Part shown: positions 46,079 through 55,810 of the stretch, piece after piece
Numbering within the stretch: the first letter of the stretch is position 1
Layout of the letters: each line of letters begins with the position of its first letter
NCBI RefSeq assembly: GCF_900232995.1
Contig: NZ_OCVX01000003.1
Span: forward strand, 1,215,509-1,279,508
Reading direction: 5' to 3'
From: Mycobacterium simulans
GTDB lineage: Bacteria; Actinomycetota; Actinomycetes; Mycobacteriales; Mycobacteriaceae
DNA: 64,000 bases
The notes under the pieces: model-generated
What the model saw: the letters and a program-made list of their open reading frames with translations, nothing else
The model's database searches: none
What the model was told of the DNA's origin: nothing
Translations under genes and position numbers: made by a program

Positions 46079-46912
46079 GTGTTAATCACCACCGTCGACG
46101 GGCTATGGGCCCTTCAAGTGCTCACGGGCATTGAGACCCTAGCCCCAGAGCTAGGCCTGCGGCCGCCCCTGCCCAGCGTGGAACCCAAGCGCCTGGCATT
46201 GGAACACCCCGTGATGACGGACCTACGGGCGGCAGGGGTTGTCGACGAGTCGGACGTCGTGGATAGCACGGTGGTGGAATGGCTGACCGTCCTATCCCGC
46301 CGCGACATCGCGCTGTTCATCCAGATCCGTATACCCAGTGAGGACGAACCGGCGCGGGTGCTGCTGGCCAGATTCGCGCATTGGTGGGTGGTCATGGAAC
46401 GGTCGGCGGATCTCATCCGCATCAGTGGGGCGGGAACCGCCAGCGCAGAAGGGGCCGCCAGCACCGTGCTCGATGCACAGATCGAGCGGCTGTGCGGAGA
46501 AAACACGGCGGCCCCGCTACGGCCCGTCACCCTGGACGCGGACGCCCTGCGCGCAGCGGCGTCCAATCAAGAGACGTTGAGCGCCTTCTTGGCCGATCAG
46601 CGGCTGGAGACCGACCAGCTGCGGATGCTCTCACTCGCCGCCGATCCCAGCCAATCCGCCCAAGCCTCGGTCGTCGCGATGCAGTCCGGCGTCGCGACCG
46701 GCCAGGCCCGACGGACACACATCGAGGGGAGTGCGGTGACCATCATCGACACCCCGGAAGGACGGCTGATCGCCGAGGACGTCATTTCCGCCGGGAAGAA
46801 CTGGATGATCATCGCCCCCGGGACAAAGAGCAACATTGCCGCTGCGATCAACCAAATGGTACGGCGCTTGCCCGCCGATCAAGAATGGTATTCGTACCGA
46901 AAAGTTGTGTAA
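46079..46912 (+). CDS. espG2: ESX-2 chaperone EspG2
   Basis: A 277-residue EspG-family cytoplasmic chaperone. EspG proteins bind PE/PPE pairs and keep them soluble for their ESX system. It begins MLITTVDGLWALQVLTGIETLAPELGLRPPLP, typical of the family, and lacks membrane segments. GTG start. No PE or PPE gene is left in this locus, so its client is missing or encoded elsewhere. Confidence 0.88.
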   Translation: MLITTVDGLWALQVLTGIETLAPELGLRPPLPSVEPKRLALEHPVMTDLRAAGVVDESDVVDSTVVEWLTVLSRRDIALFIQIRIPSEDEPARVLLARFAHWWVVMERSADLIRISGAGTASAEGAASTVLDAQIERLCGENTAAPLRPVTLDADALRAAASNQETLSAFLADQRLETDQLRMLSLAADPSQSAQASVVAMQSGVATGQARRTHIEGSAVTIIDTPEGRLIAEDVISAGKNWMIIAPGTKSNIAAAINQMVRRLPADQEWYSYRKVV

Positions 46913-46931
46913 TTGAGAGGTATCGTAAAAA

Positions 46932-47930
46932 GTGTTCGAAGAAGCCGGGACAACCCAGCGCGAAGTACCCGCCGCGCGCTACCAACATCAGGACTCCGTG
47001 TCGGGAACATTACGCATATCCGATATGGTTGCCCCTCGAAAAATCCCGCCCGGCGCCGGCTGGCGAAAGCTCCTATACGGTGCATCTTTCCGAACCGTAA
47101 ACCTGGGCGAATCACCAGCCGAAAGACATTACCGAGAATTACAGGGGCGGATCCGGCGCCACATCCGCAAGCAATATGTTATCGGGGTGGTCTCGGGAAA
47201 GGGTGGCGTCGGAAAGACCACGATGACCGCATGCATCGGCGCTGTGTTCCGGGAATGCCGGCCGGATAATGTCGTCGCGGTCGATGCGGCACCCGGCTTC
47301 GGAACGTTAGCCGGACGCATCGACGAATCCCCGCCGGGAGATTACGCGGCGGTTCTGAACGACACCGATGTCCAGGGCTACGCGGACATCCGGGAACACT
47401 TGGGGCAGAACAGTATCGGCCTGGACGTGCTGGCCGGGAACCGCGCGTCGGACCAGCCGCGACCGCTGGTTCCGTCGATGTTCACCGGAGTGCTGTCGCG
47501 GCTGCGGCGCACACATACCGTCATCGTGGTGGACACCTCTGACGACCTCGAACACCCGGTGATGAAAGCCGTGCTCGATTCCTGTGACACGCTGGTTTTC
47601 GTGTCCGGCCTGACGGCGGACACCTCGCTACCTGTGACGCGCGCGATCGACCTATTGCGTTCGATGGGTTACCACGAATTGGTGTCACGTAGCACGGTCG
47701 TATTGAACGACAGCCGCAACAAATACGATCCGGACGCGCGGAGCTACCTCACTGAGCGTTTCGGTCAGTCCGGGGCGACCGTGGAATTCATGCCCTACGA
47801 TCCGTATCTCGCAAAAGGCGGGATAATCGACACCCGGCACGAACTGAAGAAAAAGACGCGCCTACGGCTATTCGAAATCACAGCAACGCTGGCCGACAAG
47901 TATGTTCCAGATGCTGACAGGCCGCGTTAA
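46932..47930 (+). CDS. ParA/MinD-like ATPase of the ESX-2 locus (Rv3888c-like)
   Basis: A 332-residue protein with a P-loop GVVSGKGGVGKTTMTA near residue 80 and a downstream TVIVVDTSDDLEHPVM, typical of MinD/ParA-like ATPases such as the C-terminal half of EspI. The N-terminal 70 residues are variable. It lies between espG2 and eccD2, as Rv3888c does. Its last base is shared with the eccD2 start. GTG start. Role in secretion is unproven. Confidence 0.88.
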   Translation: MFEEAGTTQREVPAARYQHQDSVSGTLRISDMVAPRKIPPGAGWRKLLYGASFRTVNLGESPAERHYRELQGRIRRHIRKQYVIGVVSGKGGVGKTTMTACIGAVFRECRPDNVVAVDAAPGFGTLAGRIDESPPGDYAAVLNDTDVQGYADIREHLGQNSIGLDVLAGNRASDQPRPLVPSMFTGVLSRLRRTHTVIVVDTSDDLEHPVMKAVLDSCDTLVFVSGLTADTSLPVTRAIDLLRSMGYHELVSRSTVVLNDSRNKYDPDARSYLTERFGQSGATVEFMPYDPYLAKGGIIDTRHELKKKTRLRLFEITATLADKYVPDADRPR

Positions 47931-49420
47931 TGGCCAAAGTTTCGTTTCCGGCTCGTTGTGCCGTTGCAGTCGTATGTGGAGAGCACCTCGTCTCGCAGGT
48001 ATATCCGGCATCCGTGCCGATCGAGGTGTTCATCGACAACGTCGTCGAGCTGCTTAACGACGAGCTCAAGCGCCGGGGCTTGCCCGGGCTGGTGTCGGGC
48101 GTCGGATACGAAATGCACAAGGCAAACGGCGTGCGCCTGGACGTCACCAAAACCCTCGACGAACTCGGCGTCGAGGACGGCGCCACGCTTGCCCTGGTTC
48201 CCGCGGCCGAGGGTGAGTCCTTCGAACCGCAGTACGAATCGTTGTCCACCGGGCTGGCGCGGATCGCAAAGTCCCTCTTCGAGCAGGTCACGGTACAAAC
48301 CGCAGCGCACACGGCGTTGGCCATCCTGGCCATGGTCGCGGCGACGGTTTTGGGATTGGCTGTGCGCCAACGTCTTTGCAGCGACTCCCTGATGCCCAGC
48401 ATCGTTACCGGCAGTGTTGGTCTGCTGGCTGCCGGTGGTGCGGTTGCGGTGTGGCGGTGGTGGCCGCAGCGTGACGACATGCTCGACGGATTCGGGTGGT
48501 TGGCGGTGCCGTTGCTCGCGGTGGCCTTGGGCGGCGGCGCTCCGGGCCACGTCGGATCCGCGCACGTATTCATCGCGGCACTCGCGGTCGGGGTGCTGAC
48601 GTGGGGTATTGCCGCGGCGACGCGCCGCCACATCGATGTGGCGTCAACGGTGGTGACACTGTGCGGACTGGGTGGTGCGGTCGCCGCGGTCAGGATGTGG
48701 TGGCCGGTTCCTAGCCAGTGGCTCGGCATGTGCACACTGGTCGGTTTGCTGCTGGTGCTCACGCTGGCCCCGACGATTGCACTGTGGGTGGCCCGGATCC
48801 GGCCTCCATACTTCGGATCCATCACCGGGCGTGACTTGTTCCGTCGCAGCGCGGGTTTGCCGGCTGACGCGGTTTCTCCGGTGAACGACGCGGTCGAGGG
48901 CGCCGACGAGGATGTCAATCCCGACACCACGCCCCGTGGGGCTCGGACCGCGGCAGCCGCGGTCCGAGCTAATCACGTGTTGACCGGCATTTGCGTCGCG
49001 GCCGGGCTGGCGCTGCCAGCCGCGGTGTGGGCCACCCTGATGCCGGGTCGCGACCGCGGTAACGCGGCCGCGCTGCTGGCCGGGCTGTTCGTGGTGATCT
49101 TCATCAGCCGCGGCCGGGCGTTCGCCGACAAGCGGCAGGCCGTGGCGCTGGTGTGCGGTGCGGCCGCGGCGACCTGCGTGGGTGTTGTCAAATACGTTGT
49201 GCACGAACCCGCCGCATCGGGTCACTCGATGCCGTGGGGTGCGCTGGTGCTGGTCGCGTTCGGCGGCGCCGGCTTGCTGTCGGCGCTGCTGGTGCCGATT
49301 ACCAGGTTCACGCCTCTGGTGCGGATGACCGCCGAATGGCTTGAGATAGCAGCCATCATCGTCGCGCTCCCGTTGGCGGCCTGGATCGGTGGACTGTTTA
49401 CCTGGGTGCGCATGCGATGA
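47930..49420 (+). CDS. eccD2: ESX-2 membrane channel component EccD2
   Basis: A 496-residue EccD protein: N-terminal ubiquitin-like domain (about residues 1-95) followed by about 11 membrane helices. EccD forms the multi-helix vestibule of the type VII membrane complex together with EccB, EccC and EccE. The stop overlaps the mycP2 start (ATGA). EccB2 and EccC2 are not in this window. Confidence 0.93.
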   Translation: MAKVSFPARCAVAVVCGEHLVSQVYPASVPIEVFIDNVVELLNDELKRRGLPGLVSGVGYEMHKANGVRLDVTKTLDELGVEDGATLALVPAAEGESFEPQYESLSTGLARIAKSLFEQVTVQTAAHTALAILAMVAATVLGLAVRQRLCSDSLMPSIVTGSVGLLAAGGAVAVWRWWPQRDDMLDGFGWLAVPLLAVALGGGAPGHVGSAHVFIAALAVGVLTWGIAAATRRHIDVASTVVTLCGLGGAVAAVRMWWPVPSQWLGMCTLVGLLLVLTLAPTIALWVARIRPPYFGSITGRDLFRRSAGLPADAVSPVNDAVEGADEDVNPDTTPRGARTAAAAVRANHVLTGICVAAGLALPAAVWATLMPGRDRGNAAALLAGLFVVIFISRGRAFADKRQAVALVCGAAAATCVGVVKYVVHEPAASGHSMPWGALVLVAFGGAGLLSALLVPITRFTPLVRMTAEWLEIAAIIVALPLAAWIGGLFTWVRMR

Positions 49421-50915
49421 CCCGTCGATTGACCCGTCGCGTCTCCGCGATCGCCGGGGTGGGTGTGCTCGTCACAATGCTAGCGAGCCTTCCCGCAGCA
49501 CAAGCGATTCCGCCACCAAGTGTCGATCCTGCCCGAGTACCGGCAGACGGCAAGCCGGGGCCGGACCAACCGATGCGTCAAAGCAATACCTGCGCGCGAA
49601 CCATAACCGTCGCCGATCCCAACCTGGCCGTTACCGCACCAGGTTTCACGATGCTGAACATCAGCAAGGCCTGGCAGTACTCGACTGGCAACGGCGTGCC
49701 GGTGGCCATCATCGACACCGGCATCAACCCCAGTCCACGGCTGCGGGTCGTGCCCGGCGGCGACTACATCATGGGCGGCGATGGCCTGATGGACTGCGAC
49801 GCGCACGGCACCATCGTGGCATCGGTGATCGGCGCGGCACCGCAGGGCAGCCCGATGCCCGCCGCGATGCCCAGCGCTCCAGCCTTTCCCCCACCGGCAG
49901 CGCCGCCGGCGACCGACTCGGCGCCACCGCCTCCGGGAGGACCGCCGCCGCCACCGGCACCCCCACCGCCGCCGACCCCGTCGGCGTCGCACCGCATGCC
50001 GTGATCATGTCTATCCGCCAGTCGTCGCGAGCTTTCGAACCGGTCAATCCAGGGCCGGGCGACATGGAAGTGCGCAAGAAGGCCGGATCGATCGCGACCC
50101 TTGCCAGCGCCATTGTGCACGCCGCCAACATGGGCGCCAAGGTGATCAACATCAGCGTGACATCCTGTGTGTCAGCGGTTGACCCGCTCGACCAAGGTGC
50201 CATCGGCGCGGCAGTCTGGTACGCCGCCACCGTGAAAGACGCGGTGATCGTCGCCGCGGCTGGTAACGACAGCGAAGATGGCTGTGCCCAAAACCCGTTG
50301 TTCGATCCGTTGAACGCGACCGACCCCCGCGACTGGCATCAGGTCAAGACGGTGTCATCGCCATCCTGGTTTTCCGACTACGTGTTATCGGTTGGCGCAG
50401 TGGACAACACGGGCGCTCCGATCAATAAGAGCCTGACGGGGCCATGGGTGGCCGCCGCGGCCCCGGGCGTCGGAATCAGGGGGCTGTCCCCGCAACCGGG
50501 GGGGCCGGTCAATGCCTCCCCGCCGATCCACCCGGGTGACAAGAACATGCCCATCTGGGGTACCAGCTTCTCAGCGGCCTACGTCAGCGGGGTGGCCGCA
50601 TTGGTACGGGCCAAGTATCCGGGCCTGTCGGCCCATCAGATCATCAACCGGATTTTGCAGACGGCACACAACCCGCCACGCGGAGTCGACAATCAGGTCG
50701 GGTACGGGGTGGTCGATCCGGTGGCGGCGCTGACCTTCGATGTGCCTGCGGGCGAGCGACTTCCACCTGCGGCGCACAACCGGGTGCTTACGCCGGCCGC
50801 CCCGCCGCCGCCGCCCGATCACCGCGCCCGCAACATCGCGATCACGTTCGCCGGTGTGGTTGTGGCCGCGGTCGTGATGGCGTCGCTGATCGCCCGCGCT
50901 CGGCGGGAGCGATGA
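49417..50915 (+). pseudogene. mycP2: MycP2, ESX-2 mycosin protease, frameshifted
   Basis: A subtilisin-like membrane-anchored mycosin split between two frames. The first frame (49417-50004) encodes the signal peptide, the catalytic Asp (AIIDTGINPS) and His (DCDAHGTIVAS), then a Pro-rich loop that stops at 50004. The remaining mature sequence continues in another frame from about GVAPHAVIMSIRQ (near 49980), with the oxyanion Asn and catalytic Ser (GTSFSAAYVSGVAA) and a C-terminal membrane helix, ending at 50915. A one-base loss in the C/G-rich stretch between about 49925 and 49980 explains it. A sequencing error in that low-complexity tract cannot be excluded. Confidence 0.85.
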
Positions 50916-52453
50916 GCGCCGCGACCAGGCTGGCGATCATCGTCGGCGTCTTTGTAGCAACGCTGGCGGGCTGGGCGATCGACGGATACCTCGGCGCCGC
51001 AGTCGGTTTGGCGATCGGATTGGCCGCCGGCGTCATACCCTGGCGAGGTCAGCCGCTGTGGTCATGGTTGATCCTGTGGCTTCAGCGCAGACGGCCTATT
51101 GAGTGGACCGAGCCGCGTACGGTGGCCAATGACCGCGCCGGCGGCGGCGTCCGCTTCCAGGACGGCGTAGCTGTGGTCGCTGTGCAACTGCTCGGCAGGG
51201 CCCATACGCCGACTTTGTTCACCGGATCGACCGCAACGTTCACCGAAAATGCCTTCGACATAACCGATTTACAGCCGCTGCTACGCCAAAGCCTTGGATT
51301 GCAAGTCGATTCGCTCAGCGTGGTCAGTGCGGGAGCCCGACGGCGAAGCATTGGTGATTATCCGCGTGTGTACGACACGCTGATTGGCACACCACCGTAT
51401 GCCGGTCAGCGGGAAACCTGGCTCATCGTGCGTATCTGCGCGCTCGATAACGCCGAGGCGTTGCAATGGCGTACCTCGGTCGGTACCGCGACGCTGGCTG
51501 TCGGACAACGGATCAATGCGGCGATGCGACAACAGGGCATCCGCGCGAAGGTCGCGACCGCTACCGACATGGTCGAGCTGGAGCGAAGGTTAGGACGCTC
51601 CGCGCTCCAGGTAATGAATCGGCGCTGGCGCTCGGTCCGAGGCGACGGCGGCTGGTTGACGACCTACTGGTACCGGCCCGGGGACATCACAACGGACAGG
51701 TTGGCGCATGCCTGGTCGACCCGTGCCGACGGAATCATCCAGAACATCACGCTTTTCGGTGACGGCACTGCCACAGCAACCTTGACGGTTCGCACCGCAC
51801 AACCGCCGACGGCGGTGCCGAGCATGACGTTGCAGACGTTGCCCGGTGAGCAGGCCGGGGCCATCTCGGCCAATATGTGTGGTCCCATGCCAGCACTACG
51901 CGGCATTAGCCGGGGGCGATTGAACGGTCCGCTCGTTGTCCCGATCGGGCCGTCGGGGGTGTTGCTCGGGAAGGTCGGCGGGGGAAATCGGCTGCTGTTG
52001 CCGCTGGACGATCCCGGGGAGTTCAGCCGCGTGCATATCGCCGCCGAGGATGCGTTAGCCAAGCGGATCGTGGTGCGTTTGGCCGGGGCGGGCGAGCGGA
52101 TCACGGTGCACACCCGAAATACCCACCGGTGGACCAGTGTTCGCATGCCCGACATCGCCGTGAGCGATCGGGCCAAGCCGGTGTCGGGCACCACTGTCAG
52201 TGTCGTCGACGGCACCGTTACCCCGGCGCCGCGTCCGAACACGCTCATCTCCGTCGGCGAACCGGACGCGCCCTACCGGGGACACGCCAATGTCCTTGTG
52301 ACGCAGACGGGTCCGGCGACGATAGAGGTGCGGGCAGCAGGTCAAGTGCACACGGTGGAGGTGGAATTGTTTCGGGCCGAAAACCGCTACGTATCGGCGG
52401 AGCCGACGCATCTGCGAAGCTCAGAGCTCGAACCAGTGGACACACCCCAATGA
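50912..52453 (+). CDS. eccE2: ESX-2 membrane component EccE2
   Basis: A 513-residue EccE protein: two N-terminal membrane helices (about residues 5-50) and a large soluble domain. It forms the periphery of the type VII membrane ring. The ATG overlaps the mycP2 stop and the stop overlaps the eccA2 start, the usual eccD-mycP-eccE-eccA chain. The frame is intact although mycP2 upstream is broken. Confidence 0.92.
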   Translation: MSAATRLAIIVGVFVATLAGWAIDGYLGAAVGLAIGLAAGVIPWRGQPLWSWLILWLQRRRPIEWTEPRTVANDRAGGGVRFQDGVAVVAVQLLGRAHTPTLFTGSTATFTENAFDITDLQPLLRQSLGLQVDSLSVVSAGARRRSIGDYPRVYDTLIGTPPYAGQRETWLIVRICALDNAEALQWRTSVGTATLAVGQRINAAMRQQGIRAKVATATDMVELERRLGRSALQVMNRRWRSVRGDGGWLTTYWYRPGDITTDRLAHAWSTRADGIIQNITLFGDGTATATLTVRTAQPPTAVPSMTLQTLPGEQAGAISANMCGPMPALRGISRGRLNGPLVVPIGPSGVLLGKVGGGNRLLLPLDDPGEFSRVHIAAEDALAKRIVVRLAGAGERITVHTRNTHRWTSVRMPDIAVSDRAKPVSGTTVSVVDGTVTPAPRPNTLISVGEPDAPYRGHANVLVTQTGPATIEVRAAGQVHTVEVELFRAENRYVSAEPTHLRSSELEPVDTPQ

Positions 52454-54309
52454 CCAATAGGACCAGCGTCACGACAACGGCGGCCGCGCGCAAGCGGTTC
52501 GATCAGGCAATGGCGTTGTTAGACACCGATATCGCCACGGCACGGGCGCGGTTCTGCGAGGCTACCGAGATCGACCCGTCGATGGCCGACGCCTGGCTCG
52601 GCCGGATCGCCGCGGGTGATGAGGCATTGTCGACGGTGCAGCAGCTCTACGGGTACGGGGCCCGGCTGCACCGGGAGACCAATCGGCTTGGCGTGCGACT
52701 ATCGGCGCCCATCAAAGCCGGTCCGTACCTGTCGATTTCGGTCACCGAGTCATCACACGCCGGCCTCGCATTGGCGAGTGCACTGATCGACGATCGGCAG
52801 TACGAGAAAGCCGAAGCGTTGCTGGCAGATTCATCTCTGCTGGACACGTGGGAAAACCACCAGTGGCAGCAGCACATCGAGGCCTACTTGATGTTCGCTG
52901 CCCAGCGCTGGCCGGACGTGATCTCGGTGGCGGCGACCGTCTTGCCGCCGCAGGCCATCATCATGTCGGCGGTGACCGCGGCAACCAGCGCGCTGGCCGC
53001 CCATGCCGCGGCTCACCTAGGCCAGGCGCGGGTCGCGCTGGACTGGACCGACCGGGTGGAGGTGCGCGCCGGGCGCCCCAGTCCCACCGAGTCGCGTCGG
53101 GACCGCAACGATACTGCCGTCACCGCAATCGATCCCAACGACTTTCCGTTGATCGCGGCCGATCTGGCGTACGTGCGGGGGATGGCGCATCGCCAACTCG
53201 GTGAGGAGCACAAGGCGCAGGTGTGGTTGTCCAAGGCGACGATCAACGGTGCGCTGGTTGAATCCGCGAAACAGGCTTTGGCCGACCCCACTCTGCAGCT
53301 AGTGGTCACCGACGAGGAAGCCATCGCAACCCGGTCCAACAAATGGGACGTAAGCACCCAGCGGTCCGCACAGCAGCGGACGGAGGCCGAACACGAGGAG
53401 CGGCGCAACGAACTCCTGGACGAGGGGCGCGCGCTTCTCGACAACCAGGTCGGGTTGGCCGAAGTCAAACGCGCGGTCTCCGAACTAGAGGATCAAATCG
53501 AGGTGCGGGCACTGCGGCTGGCTGCCGGACTGCCGGTGGCCAATCAAACCAACCACATGCTGCTGGTGGGACCGCCCGGGACCGGAAAAACCACCACGGC
53601 CGAAGCGCTGGGAAAGATCTATGCGGGTTTGGGAATCGTGCGTCATCCCGAGATCATCGAAGTCAAGCGGGCGGACTTCTGCGGCGAGCACATCGGCGCG
53701 TCCGGCCCGAAGACCAATGAACTCATCAACCGTTCGCTGGGCCGCATTTTGTTCATGGACGAGTTCTACTCACTGGTGGAACGTCACCAGGATGGCCGGC
53801 CGGACATGATCGGCATGGAGGCGGTCAACCAGCTGCTGGTGGCACTTGAGGTGCACCGGTTCGACTTCTGTTTCATCGGTGCGGGATACGAGAAGGAAGT
53901 CGACGACTTTCTCACCGTCAACCCGGGTCTGGCGGGCCGGTTCAACCGCAAATTGCGGTTCGAGTCCTACACACCCGATGAGCTGGTGGAAATCGCGGTT
54001 CGCTACGGCAAACCGCGGGCCACGGTCATCGAGCCCGCCGCCGCCGAAGCGCTGAACAAAGCGTGTACGACGTTGCGTGCCTACACCGCACCCGACGGCA
54101 CGCACGGCGTCGACGTCATGCACAACGGGCGCTTCGCACGCAACGTGGTCGAGCGTGCCGAGCGGCTGCGGGATTCGCGGGTGGCCGCCCAGCATCGCAG
54201 CGCGAAAGGTTCGGTCACCGTCGAGGATCTGCAGACGTTGCGTACCCAGGATGTGATCACCGCGGTGCTCGACGCGTGCGCGGAAAAGCATGTGCCGATA
54301 GCGCTTTGA
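52450..54309 (+). CDS. eccA2: ESX-2 cytosolic AAA+ ATPase EccA2
   Basis: A 619-residue CbxX/CfqX-type AAA+ ATPase with an N-terminal TPR-like region (about residues 10-280). Walker A is LLVGPPGTGKTTTAEALGK near residue 375 and Walker B is GRILFMDEFYSL near 434. EccA recycles or unfolds substrate-chaperone complexes. The ATG at 52450 overlaps the eccE2 stop and gives exactly the M. tuberculosis length; the frame upstream lies inside eccE2. Confidence 0.93.
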   Translation: MTNRTSVTTTAAARKRFDQAMALLDTDIATARARFCEATEIDPSMADAWLGRIAAGDEALSTVQQLYGYGARLHRETNRLGVRLSAPIKAGPYLSISVTESSHAGLALASALIDDRQYEKAEALLADSSLLDTWENHQWQQHIEAYLMFAAQRWPDVISVAATVLPPQAIIMSAVTAATSALAAHAAAHLGQARVALDWTDRVEVRAGRPSPTESRRDRNDTAVTAIDPNDFPLIAADLAYVRGMAHRQLGEEHKAQVWLSKATINGALVESAKQALADPTLQLVVTDEEAIATRSNKWDVSTQRSAQQRTEAEHEERRNELLDEGRALLDNQVGLAEVKRAVSELEDQIEVRALRLAAGLPVANQTNHMLLVGPPGTGKTTTAEALGKIYAGLGIVRHPEIIEVKRADFCGEHIGASGPKTNELINRSLGRILFMDEFYSLVERHQDGRPDMIGMEAVNQLLVALEVHRFDFCFIGAGYEKEVDDFLTVNPGLAGRFNRKLRFESYTPDELVEIAVRYGKPRATVIEPAAAEALNKACTTLRAYTAPDGTHGVDVMHNGRFARNVVERAERLRDSRVAAQHRSAKGSVTVEDLQTLRTQDVITAVLDACAEKHVPIAL

Positions 54310-54469
54310 GCGTGCGGACAAAGCTTGAACGTGAACCTACGGCGTACGCAGAACCGCGATCGATGCCCGGACGCACACTCGATTACTGGAGCTGCTCCGT
54401 TAACGCGTACGTTACGTCTAAACTGCACGCAGGGCAGCAACGCGGCGAAATGAACGGAGTGATTCGGGG

Positions 54470-55810
54470 GTGCACCGGATCTTGCTGATGACGCTGGCGC
54501 TCGCGTTGCTAACCGCGCCGCCCGCGTTGGCCATCACTCCACCGGCGATCGACCCGGGCGCGGTACCGCCCGATGTGACCGGACCGGACCAACCCACCGA
54601 GCAGCGAGTCCTGTGTTCGGCCCCCACAGTCCTGCCCGACTCCAGCTTTCACGATCCGCCGTGGAGCAACGCGTATCTGGGTGTGGCCGACGCCCACAAG
54701 TTCGCGACGGGGGCCGGAGTCACGGTGGCCGTGATCGACACCGGCGTCAACGCCTCACCGCGAGTCCCGGCCGAGCCGGGTGGCGATTTCGTCGATCAGG
54801 CCGGCAATGGGTTGTCCGACTGTGACGCCCACGGGACACTCACCGCTTCGATCATCGCCGGCCGGCCCGCGCCCACCGACGGGTTCATCGGCGTCGCGCC
54901 GGACGCGCGACTGCTGTCCTTGCGCCAGACGTCGGAGGCCTTCGAACCGGTCGGGACACAACCCAATCCGAATGACCCCAACGCCACACCGGCGGCCGGA
55001 TCCATCCGTAGCCTTGCCCGCGCCGTTGTGCATGCCGCCAACCTCGGCGCGAATGTCATCAACATCAGCGAAGCCGCTTGCTACAAGGTGAGCAGGCCGA
55101 TCGACGAGGCCACCCTGGGGGGCGCCATTAACTACGCCGTCAACGTCAAGGGCGCGGTGATCGTCGTCGCGGCCGGCAACACCGGTGGCGACTGCGCTCA
55201 GAATCCGCCGCCTGACGCGGCTGCACCCGACGACGCGCGTGGCTGGAACAAGGTGCAGACGGTGGTCACGCCGGCGTGGTATGCACCGTTGGTGCTGACC
55301 GTCGGCGGAACCGGACAAAACGGGGTGCCGAGCTCGTTCTCGATGCACGGGCCGTGGGTGGGCGTAGCGGCGCCCGCGGAGAACATCGTCGCGCTCGGCG
55401 ACCGCGGCGACCCGGTGAACGCGTTGCAGGGCAAGGAGGGTCCGGTCCCCATCGCCGGCACCTCGTTTGCCGCGGCATACGTCTCGGGTTTAGCGGCATT
55501 GCTGCGGCAGCGGTTTCCTGATCTGACCCCGGCGCAGATCATGAACCGAATCACCGCCACCGCGCGTCACCCTGGGGGAGGGGTCGACAACCTCGTAGGC
55601 GCCGGCGTCATCAACACTCTCGCGGCGCTGACTTGGGACATTCCGCCTGGCCCCGCATCGGCCCCCTATAACGTCCGGCGAATTCCGCCTCCAGTCATAG
55701 CGCCGGGCCCCGACCGTGGACCGATCACGGCTGTGGCGCTGGCCGTCGTCGGCCTGGTACTGGCCCTCGGCTTGGGCTCGCTGACCGCACGGGCCATGAG
55801 ACGCCGATGA
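54470..55810 (+). CDS. mycP1: ESX-1 mycosin protease MycP1
   Basis: A 446-residue subtilisin-like serine protease with a signal peptide (residues 1-21), an N-terminal extension, catalytic Asp in VAVIDTGVNAS, His in DCDAHGTLTAS, Asn in AAGNTGG, Ser in GTSFAAAYVSG, a Pro-rich linker and a C-terminal membrane helix. It stabilises the ESX-1 complex and processes EspB. GTG start, 160 bases after eccA2. The intact frame contrasts with mycP2. Stop overlaps the eccE1 start. Confidence 0.96.
   Translation: MHRILLMTLALALLTAPPALAITPPAIDPGAVPPDVTGPDQPTEQRVLCSAPTVLPDSSFHDPPWSNAYLGVADAHKFATGAGVTVAVIDTGVNASPRVPAEPGGDFVDQAGNGLSDCDAHGTLTASIIAGRPAPTDGFIGVAPDARLLSLRQTSEAFEPVGTQPNPNDPNATPAAGSIRSLARAVVHAANLGANVINISEAACYKVSRPIDEATLGGAINYAVNVKGAVIVVAAGNTGGDCAQNPPPDAAAPDDARGWNKVQTVVTPAWYAPLVLTVGGTGQNGVPSSFSMHGPWVGVAAPAENIVALGDRGDPVNALQGKEGPVPIAGTSFAAAYVSGLAALLRQRFPDLTPAQIMNRITATARHPGGGVDNLVGAGVINTLAALTWDIPPGPASAPYNVRRIPPPVIAPGPDRGPITAVALAVVGLVLALGLGSLTARAMRRR

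Noticed and set aside
49925..49985. Programmed -1 frameshifting in mycP2
   Set aside because: There is no clear slippery heptamer with a downstream structure, and ESX-2 is otherwise incomplete, so gene decay or sequence error is simpler.
49389..50915. One long open frame covering all of mycP2
   Set aside because: Its N-terminal half is out of frame with the mycosin signal peptide and Asp/His motifs, which are read in another frame from 49417. I treat the locus as one frameshifted gene.
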